Of a DNA stretch of 5,512 nt, positions 1-5,512 are shown piece after piece (the first letter of the stretch is position 1; every line of letters starts with the position of its first letter). Under the pieces are notes generated by a model that worked only from the letters and a program-made list of their open reading frames with translations, made no database searches and was not told the DNA's origin. Source of the stretch: an uncultured Clostridia bacterium (lineage in GTDB: Bacteria; Bacillota; Clostridia; Oscillospirales; Oscillospiraceae); the NCBI GenBank assembly GCA_946006895.1, contig CAMFZO010000107.1, positions 1-5,512 on the forward strand. The letters are read 5' to 3'. The position numbers and the translations under genes are program-made.

Positions 1-40
1 GAAGTGCACGATGGCTTAATTGTGTAAGGTTGTATACTTT

Positions 41-75
41 ACCGGCCTCGTCCTTTCGGCGGTGGCCGGTTTTTG
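41..75 (+). terminator. Hairpin with short T-run upstream of the liv operon (terminator or attenuator)
   Basis: ACCGGCC (41-47) is the exact reverse complement of GGCCGGT (64-70). A weaker inner stem can form between 49-52 and 58-61 around a CTTTC loop, with an internal loop at T48/G62-T63. The stem is followed by four unpaired T residues (71-74). This has the form of a modest Rho-independent terminator. It may end an upstream gene outside the window. If transcription of the liv operon starts before position 41, it could instead act as a leader attenuator. Positions 1-40 contain no gene that I can support. Confidence 0.5.
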
Positions 76-81
76 TATAAT
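76..81 (+). promoter_or_regulatory. Candidate -10 box for the liv operon
   Basis: TATAAT is a perfect -10 hexamer, 33 bases before the binding-protein start codon, which would give a leader of roughly 27 bases. No recognisable -35 hexamer lies at 16-18 bases spacing (the sequence there is around CTTTCG), and the TG directly before it lacks the extra base of an extended -10. The promoter would therefore need an activator, or the hexamer is fortuitous in this AT-rich stretch. The real promoter could also lie upstream of the window. Confidence 0.25.
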
Positions 82-114
82 CAATTCGTTCATATTTTGA
101 AAGGAGAATGAAAA

Positions 115-1251
115 ATGAAAAAGGTTGTAGCATTTGTATTGGTTATGGTCATGGCAGCGGCCCTCTTTGTCGGCTGCAGCAGCTCCGGCGCTGACAGCGG
201 CGCATTGAAGGTCGGCTTTGTCGGCCCCCTGACCGGTGGCGCAGCCATTTACGGCAACGCTGCCAAGAACGGCGCTGAACTGGCTGTGAAAGAGATCAAT
301 GCCAAGGGCGGCATCCAGATCGACTTCAACCCGCAGGATGACGAAAACGACGCTGAAAAGTCCGTCAACGCTTACAACAATCTGGTTGACTGGGGCATGC
401 AGACTCTCGTCGGTGCCGTAACCACCACCCCCTGCGTCTCCGTTTCCGCTGAGGCTTACAAGGACCGCATCTTCACCCTGACCCCCTCCGCAAGCTCCAC
501 CCAGGTCACGGAAGGCAAGGACAACGTTTATCAGCTCTGCTTCAACGATCCCAACCAGGGCACCGCTTCCGCCCAGTACATCAGCGAGCACTTTGCCGAT
601 GCCAAGGTTGCCGTCATCTACGACAACGGCAGCGCCTACTCCAGCGGCATTTATCAGACCTTTGACGCAAAAGCCAAGGAGCTGAACGTCAACGTCGTAT
701 CCGTAAGCACCTGCACCGAGGACACCACCGACTTCTCCGTCCAGGTTTCCGCCGCGAAAGATGCCGGCGCAGACGTCGTCTTCCTGCCCATCTACTACAC
801 CCCCGCTTCCCTGATCCTCAACTACGCAAATTCCGTCAGCTATGCTCCCATCTTCTTCGGCGTTGACGGCATGGACGGCATTCTGACCGTCGAAGGCTTT
901 GACACCTCTCTGGCTGAGGGCGTCATGCTGCTGACCCCGTTCGCTGCCGATGCTCCCGACGAAGCCACCCAGTCTTTCGTCAAGGCTTATCAGGAAGCAT
1001 ACGGTGAGATCCCCAACCAGTTCGCTGCTGATGCTTATGACTGCATCTACGCCATCTATCAGGCGTTCACCGCTGCCGGCTGCAAGACCAGCGATTCTGC
1101 TGAGGACATCTGTGATGCTCTGGTCGCGCAGTTCAATACCATGAGCTTCAGCGGTCTGACCGGTGCCAACATGACCTGGACCGATGGCAAGGTCGACAAG
1201 GCTCCCGCCGCCGTGGTCATCAAGAACGGCGTCTATGTGGATGCCGGCTGA
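115..1251 (+). CDS. livJ: Branched-chain amino acid ABC transporter, substrate-binding lipoprotein
   Basis: This 378-residue periplasmic-binding-protein type 1 family protein (LivJ/LivK, Peripla_BP_6) is the extracytoplasmic receptor of the importer. The N-terminus is a lipoprotein signal: KK at 2-3, a hydrophobic core at 4-19 and a lipobox F18-V19-G20-C21, so Cys21 should be lipidated and anchor the mature protein outside the membrane. A Ser/Gly-rich linker (22-30) leads into the N-terminal lobe with GPLTGGAAIYG (37-47) and INAKGG (61-66), both typical of the family. TTTP (103-106) and TPSASS (123-128) align by eye with the ligand-contacting segments of E. coli LIV-binding protein, with Ser127 at the position of its Thr102. 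The start is fixed by AAAGGAG (100-106), 8 bases upstream. It is the first gene of the operon. The exact ligand (Leu/Ile/Val or another hydrophobic amino acid) cannot be read from sequence, and livJ versus livK is an arbitrary symbol choice. Confidence 0.93.
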   Translation: MKKVVAFVLVMVMAAALFVGCSSSGADSGALKVGFVGPLTGGAAIYGNAAKNGAELAVKEINAKGGIQIDFNPQDDENDAEKSVNAYNNLVDWGMQTLVGAVTTTPCVSVSAEAYKDRIFTLTPSASSTQVTEGKDNVYQLCFNDPNQGTASAQYISEHFADAKVAVIYDNGSAYSSGIYQTFDAKAKELNVNVVSVSTCTEDTTDFSVQVSAAKDAGADVVFLPIYYTPASLILNYANSVSYAPIFFGVDGMDGILTVEGFDTSLAEGVMLLTPFAADAPDEATQSFVKAYQEAYGEIPNQFAADAYDCIYAIYQAFTAAGCKTSDSAEDICDALVAQFNTMSFSGLTGANMTWTDGKVDKAPAAVVIKNGVYVDAG

Positions 1252-1270
1252 GGATTGAACTAACTGTATT

Positions 1271-1337
1271 ATGGGCACGCTGCAAGGTTCTGCTCGCCTC
1301 TCAGGCAACGGAGCATGGGTTTTTGCAGCGCGCCCAT
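1271..1337 (+). promoter_or_regulatory. Long intercistronic stem-loop between livJ and livH
   Basis: The outer stem pairs 1271-1276 with 1332-1337 (ATGGGC/GCCCAT) and 1278-1285 with 1323-1330 (CGCTGCAA/TTGCAGCG). It is broken only by an A1277-C1331 mismatch, and two G-T wobbles (1286-1287 with 1321-1322) can extend it. Nested inside is a second hairpin, TGCTC (1291-1295) with GAGCA (1311-1315), plus GCCT/AGGC (1296-1299/1303-1306). Four bases after this inner hairpin comes TTTTT (1320-1324). The full stem itself is followed by CCTCAC, with no T-run. The inner hairpin could act as a leaky terminator and the full structure as a barrier to 3' exonucleases. Both would raise the binding-protein mRNA over the downstream genes. 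The pairing is seen in the sequence; the function is inferred. Confidence 0.65.
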
Positions 1338-1383
1338 CCTCACTTTCCCCGCTTATACAGACATCCGTTCCGGAGGTTAACTT

Positions 1384-2265
1384 ATGGCATTCTTATCCAA
1401 CCTGATTAACGGCTTGAGCCTCGGCAGCGTCTTTGCCATCATCGCCCTCGGCTATACGATGGTCTACGGCATTGCCAAGATGCTCAACTTTGCCCACGGC
1501 GACGTTATCATGATCGGCGCTTACGTGTCCTTCGTGACCATCACCTCCATGGACGTGCCGCCGCTGCTGGCACTGCTGATCGCCATGTGCGTCTGCACCA
1601 TCCTGGGCGTGGTCATCGAGCGGCTGGCTTACCGTCCCCTTCGTTCGTCGCCCTCTCTGGCGGTGCTGATCACCGCCATCGGCGTCAGCTATCTGCTGCA
1701 GAATGCTGCGCTGCTGATCTGGTCCTCCAACACGAAGGTCTACCCCTCTATCGTGACCTTTGAACCCCTCCATCTCTTTGGCGGCGCACTCACCGTTCGT
1801 GGTGAGACCATCGTCAGTATCTGCACCTGTATCATCGTCATGATCGGCCTGACTTTCTTTACCGGCAAGACCAAGACCGGTAAAGCCATGCGGGCCGTCT
1901 CCGAAAACCGTCAGGCTGCCGAGCTGATGGGCATCAGCGTCAACCGCACCATCACCATCACCTTTGCCATCGGCTCCGCCCTTGCCGCTATTGCCGGTGT
2001 GCTCTATTGCTCCATGTATCCGGTCCTGACGCCGACTACCGGCTCCATCCCCGGCATCAAGGCCTTTACCGCCGCTGTTCTGGGCGGTATCGGCTCCATC
2101 CCCGGCACCCTGGTAGGCGGACTTCTGCTGGGTATCATCGAAATCTTTGGCCGTGCCTACATCAGCCAGGACCTGAGCGATGCCATCGTTTTCGCGGTCC
2201 TGATCGTTATCCTTCTGGTCAAGCCCAACGGCCTGCTTGGCAAGAAGGTCACTGAGAAAGTTTGA
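1384..2265 (+). CDS. livH: Branched-chain amino acid ABC transporter permease LivH
   Basis: This 293-residue integral membrane protein of the LivH/LivM permease family (BPD_transp_2) is one of the two channel subunits. Family hallmarks are the N-terminal block running from ALGYTMVYG (21-29) through LNFAHGD (34-40) to IGAY (44-47), ERLAYRPLR (79-87), and the cytoplasmic segment GKAMRAVSENRQAAELMG (166-183), which corresponds to the coupling helix that contacts the ATPases. Multiple hydrophobic stretches span the sequence. The length is close to that of E. coli LivH (about 308). The start is set by GGAGG (1372-1376), 7 bases before ATG. It lies 132 bases after the binding-protein gene, behind the intercistronic hairpin, and 10 bases before livM. 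It carries one TTA codon (codon 4) and otherwise no TTA, CTA or TCA codons. Confidence 0.95.
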   Translation: MAFLSNLINGLSLGSVFAIIALGYTMVYGIAKMLNFAHGDVIMIGAYVSFVTITSMDVPPLLALLIAMCVCTILGVVIERLAYRPLRSSPSLAVLITAIGVSYLLQNAALLIWSSNTKVYPSIVTFEPLHLFGGALTVRGETIVSICTCIIVMIGLTFFTGKTKTGKAMRAVSENRQAAELMGISVNRTITITFAIGSALAAIAGVLYCSMYPVLTPTTGSIPGIKAFTAAVLGGIGSIPGTLVGGLLLGIIEIFGRAYISQDLSDAIVFAVLIVILLVKPNGLLGKKVTEKV

Positions 2266-2269
2266 GGTG
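2264..2269 (+). promoter_or_regulatory. Ribosome binding site that sets the livM start
   Basis: GAGGTG lies 6 bases before ATG 2276 and overlaps the livH stop codon (TGA 2263-2265). It favours ATG 2276 over the in-frame TTG at 2237. The TTG lies inside livH, would add 13 residues (mostly charged) that are not typical of the family, and has no comparable site in front of it. Confidence 0.75.
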
Positions 2270-2275
2270 AGAGCG

Positions 2276-3324
2276 ATGCGTTTATGGAAATCGAAAACCT
2301 CGCGGCAGAACCTCATCACTCTTGCCGTTTTGTCTGTACTCTTTGCGTTGTTTTACGGTCTGGATTCCGGCGGCGTCCTCAAGCGCAGTCTGAGCGGCCA
2401 GTTGGTGCCCATCTGTGTCTATATCGTCATGGCGCTGTCCCTGAATCTCACCGTAGGTATCATGGGCGAGCTGAGCCTGGGTCACGCGGGTTTTATGAGC
2501 ATCGGCGCTTTTTCCGGTGTCGTCGCCGTGACCATGCTGGGCAATTCCATTGAAAGCCCCGCCCTGCTCATGACCCTCGGCATCATCATCGGTGCCGCGC
2601 TGGCCGGTGTTGCAGGCTTCCTCATCGGTATCCCCGTGCTTCGTCTGCGGGGTGACTACCTGGCCATCGTCACCCTGGCCTTTGGCGAGATCATCAAAAA
2701 CATTCTCAACTGTCTCTATGTGACCATTGACGCCGACGGCCTCCACGCTGCCATGTTCAACGGCATGGAGCTGAGCGGAACCTTTATCATCAATGGTCCG
2801 CAGGGTGCTTCCATCACCAACCGCATTTCCACCTTCGGCACAGGTATCGTGCTGGTCATGGTGACCCTCGTCATCATTATGAACTTCGTCCACAGCAAGG
2901 AAGGACGCGCCATCAAGGCCATCCGTGACAACCGTATTGCAGCCGAGTCCGTCGGTCTGAATGTCACCGCCTACAAGATGAAGGCCTTTGTGCTCTCTGC
3001 CGCTATGGCTGGCGCGGCAGGCGTCCTGTTCGCTATGAACTATTCCGCCATCGAGCCGAAGAAGTTCAACTTCAACACCTCCATCAGCGTCCTTGTTATG
3101 GTGGTTCTGGGCGGCATGGGCAACCTGCGCGGCTCCATTATCGCCGCCATTGTGCTGACGGTACTGCCGGAGTTGCTGCGCGGCTTTGACGACTACCGTA
3201 TGCTGATCTACGCCGTCGTTCTGATTCTGGTCATGGTCCTTGGCGCCAACACCCGCTTCCAGCAGTTTAAGATCACCATGAAAGAGAAGCTGAAAAAGCG
3301 CTTTTCCAGAAAGGAGGCGGCGAA

Positions 3325-3328
<4 letters not shown>
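2276..3328 (+). CDS. livM: Branched-chain amino acid ABC transporter permease LivM
   Basis: This 350-residue integral membrane protein is the second channel subunit and the partner of LivH. The N-terminus is a short basic stretch followed by a hydrophobic helix (about 12-29). The family signature ALSLNL (53-58) continues to SLGHAGFMSIGA (67-78). PVLRLRGDYLAIVTLAFGE (120-138) is the highly conserved LivM block, and GRAIKAIRDNRIAAESVG (210-227) is the coupling-helix segment facing the ATPases. The C-terminus is a basic cytoplasmic tail rich in Lys/Arg (about 329-350), part of whose coding sequence also contains the Shine-Dalgarno of livG (AAAGGAGG). The length is shorter than the 425-residue E. 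coli LivM, which has extra N-terminal sequence, but usual for Gram-positive members. The stop overlaps the livG start as ATGA (3325-3328), so translation is probably coupled. Confidence 0.95.
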
Positions 3329-4171
<843 letters not shown>

Positions 4172-4188
<17 letters not shown>

Positions 4189-4873
4189 TAACATCCATGT
4201 CTACTACGGTGCCATTCACGCCATCAAGGGCGTCTCTTTCGAGGTCAACGAGGGCGAGACCGTCGCTTTGATCGGCGCCAACGGTGCGGGAAAGTCTACA
4301 ACGCTGAAGACCATTTCCGGCCTGATGCACCCCAAGAGCGGTTCCATCCAATTCTGCGATAAGGACATCACCCATATGGAGGCCTACCGTCTGGTGAGCC
4401 AGGGCCTTGCCCACGTGCCGGAGGGACGTCATATCTTCTTGCAGATGACCGTCCAGGAAAACCTGGAAATGGGTGCCTTTACCAGCAAAGGCAATTTTGA
4501 CGCCAACCTGGATCATGTGTTTACCCTCTTTCCGCGGCTGAAAGAGCGCCGCAAGCAGGTGGGCGGCACCCTCTCCGGCGGCGAGCAGCAGATGCTTGCT
4601 ATGGGCCGCGCCCTGATGATCTCGCCCAAGCTGCTGATGCTGGATGAGCCGTCTATGGGTCTGGCTCCCATTCTGGTGGAGCAGATCTTCAGCATCATCC
4701 GGGACCTGCGCAAGGCAGGGACAACCATTTTGCTGGTGGAGCAAAACGCCGGCATGGCCCTGGATATTGCCGACCGTGCCTACGTTCTGGAAACGGGCAA
4801 GGTCACCCTCTCCGGCACTGGTGAGGAGCTTGCCCACAGCGACAAGGTTAAAAAAGCCTATCTGGGCGGCTGA
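4172..4873 (+). CDS. livF: Branched-chain amino acid ABC transporter ATP-binding protein LivF
   Basis: This 233-residue cytoplasmic ATPase pairs with LivG. Walker A is GANGAGKST (35-43), the region after the Q-loop position contains the LivF-typical HVPEGRHIF (81-89), the signature is canonical LSGGEQQ (134-140), and Walker B is LLMLDEP (154-160) with catalytic Glu159. The H-loop position carries Gln191 (VEQN) instead of His, as in E. coli LivF. The C-terminus ends in the family motif AYLGG (229-233). The length matches E. coli LivF (237). The start codon lies within livG, giving a 17-base overlap that suggests translational coupling and balanced synthesis of the two ATPases. It is the last gene of the operon, and its stop is 13 bases before the terminator stem. 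Confidence 0.96.
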
Positions 4874-4886
4874 TCATCGATAGAAA

Positions 4887-4920
4887 ACGCACCGCGAAGC
4901 AATTTGCGGTGCGTCTTTTT
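4887..4920 (+). terminator. Intrinsic terminator of the liv operon
   Basis: ACGCACCGC (4887-4895) pairs perfectly with GCGGTGCGT (4906-4914). Three further pairs (GAA with TTT, one of them G-U) extend the stem to 12 base pairs and close it with a GCAA tetraloop (4899-4902), a stable GNRA-type loop. A single C and then TTTTT (4916-4920) follow. This is a strong Rho-independent terminator 13 bases after the livF stop. On the opposite strand the stem would be followed by TTTTCTATC, so weaker bidirectional activity is possible. Confidence 0.93.
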
Positions 4921-4921
4921 A

Positions 4922-4950
4922 TTGCAATCTGTCTTTCCGGCCGGTATAAT
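4922..4950 (+). promoter_or_regulatory. Sigma-A type promoter for the downstream membrane-protein gene
   Basis: TTGCAA (4922-4927, four of six matches to TTGACA) is separated by exactly 17 bases from a perfect TATAAT (4945-4950). The spacer ends in the 8-base palindrome CCGGCCGG (4937-4944), directly against the -10. The promoter starts two bases after the operon terminator T-run. The expected transcription start near 4956-4958 leaves a leader of only about 17 bases before ATG 4974. Confidence 0.75.
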
Positions 4951-4973
4951 GATAAAGAAAGGACGGTGAAGCC

Positions 4974-5512
4974 ATGATAAAAAAACGGAAAGCTGTACGG
5001 AAAAGCCCCTATGCTCTGGTGACCGACTGCTATCTGCTTCTGATGGCGGCCGTCTTTCCCCTCTGGTTTCACAAGGGCGGCCTGACGGACATCGCCAAGG
5101 CCAAGGCAAACTTTTTTCTGATCCTCAGCGCGGTATATCTTTTCTCCCTGCTTTTCCTGTTTTTGGGAGATCTTTTCCACGGACGAGTTCGTTTTTCTTC
5201 TGTAATTTCCGCTGTCAGGCGTTCTTTCTGGCCGCAGAGGTTCATTCTTTTCTATTTGCTTTTCACGCTGCTGTCGGCCCTCCTGTCCGACTACGGCAGC
5301 GTCGTCTGGCTCGGAGGGAGCCGTAATGAGGGCGCGCTGTGCATCGCGGCCTACTGTCTGGTCTTTCTCTGTGTTTCCTCTTTTTATGAGCCAAACCCCT
5401 TACTGCTCTTCGGCTTTGGAGCATCGGTAACGGTGTTCTGTATCATTTCGATTCTACAGATTCTTGGATTTAATCCTTTCGGACTGTTTCCGGAAATCGG
5501 CGCGGACAACCC
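4974..5512 (+). CDS. Partial multi-pass membrane protein, O-antigen ligase/polymerase-like
   Basis: The reading frame is open from ATG 4974 to the window edge (179 residues, no stop), so the C-terminus is missing. AAAGGA (4958-4963) lies 10 bases upstream. A basic N-terminus (KKRKAVRK, 3-10) is followed by about five hydrophobic segments at roughly 13-32, 47-65, 90-105, 121-138 and 143-165, consistent with an inner-membrane protein. The layout is reminiscent of clostridial O-antigen ligase family (Wzy/WaaL-like) membrane proteins: a helix ending in LLSALLSDY (99-107), then VVWLGGSRNEG (110-120), then a helix, then ILQILGFNPFG (160-170). Such proteins polymerise or transfer surface polysaccharide on the outer face of the membrane. 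The catalytic loop usually lies further toward the C-terminus and is not in the window, so the family call is from resemblance only. The gene has its own promoter and a different codon pattern from the liv genes, so it is functionally separate from them. Confidence 0.6.
   Translation, partial: MIKKRKAVRKSPYALVTDCYLLLMAAVFPLWFHKGGLTDIAKAKANFFLILSAVYLFSLLFLFLGDLFHGRVRFSSVISAVRRSFWPQRFILFYLLFTLLSALLSDYGSVVWLGGSRNEGALCIAAYCLVFLCVSSFYEPNPLLLFGFGASVTVFCIISILQILGFNPFGLFPEIGADN

Noticed and set aside
89..101. TTCA-N5-TGAA dyad and a loose CodY-box-like string ahead of the binding-protein gene
   Set aside because: The arms are only four bases, the string lacks the central spacing of the CodY consensus, and it runs into the Shine-Dalgarno. 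It does not rise above chance in AT-rich leader sequence.
1296..1310. Partial resemblance to a glycine riboswitch (CTCTCAGGCAA)
   Set aside because: This string matches the end of the gcvT-type aptamer, but the rest of the conserved core (the GCCGAAGG-GCAA region and the pairing GAGAG partner) is absent, and the bases are accounted for by the inner hairpin of the intercistronic structure.
2237..2275. Upstream TTG start for livM, adding 13 residues
   Set aside because: It lies inside livH without a good ribosome site, while ATG 2276 has GAGGTG at a suitable distance and gives a normal LivM N-terminus.

Overview
This window carries a complete branched-chain amino acid (LIV/HAAT-type) ABC importer operon, all on the + strand, followed by the start of an unrelated membrane-protein gene that runs off the right edge. 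The order is substrate-binding lipoprotein (livJ/K-like), two permeases (livH, livM) and two ATPases (livG, livF). The lipoprotein signal peptide, the strong AAAGGAG-type Shine-Dalgarno sites, the fairly GC-rich, C-ending codons and the style of the proteins suggest a Gram-positive anaerobe of the class Clostridia, perhaps an Oscillospiraceae/Ruminococcaceae-like gut bacterium. That placement is an inference from style and not from a database match.

Layout. Positions 1-114 are non-coding. They hold a hairpin with a short T-run (41-74) and a TATAAT hexamer (76-81), and no convincing -35. The binding-protein gene occupies 115-1251. A 132-base intercistronic gap (1252-1383) contains a long, nearly perfect stem-loop (1271-1337). 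livH (1384-2265), livM (2276-3328), livG (3325-4188) and livF (4172-4873) follow with gaps or overlaps of +10, -4 and -17 bases, which indicates one translationally coupled unit. A textbook intrinsic terminator (4887-4920) closes the operon. Two bases after its T-run starts a good sigma-A type promoter (TTGCAA, 17 bases, TATAAT; 4922-4950) that drives a new gene starting at 4974. Its product looks like a multi-pass membrane protein of the O-antigen ligase/polymerase (Wzy/WaaL-like) kind, and only its first 179 residues are in the window.

How the genes work together. The lipoprotein captures a hydrophobic amino acid outside the membrane and delivers it to the LivH-LivM channel. LivG and LivF hydrolyse ATP on the cytoplasmic side to drive uptake. 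The two ATPases have complementary departures from the consensus motifs, so the heterodimer should have one consensus and one degenerate ATP site. The intercistronic hairpin is well placed to make the binding protein more abundant than the membrane components.

I found no mobile element, CRISPR array, tRNA or rRNA, and no evidence for a novel system. The points most worth checking are the RNA structures, the codon pattern of the liv genes, and the identity of the truncated last gene.
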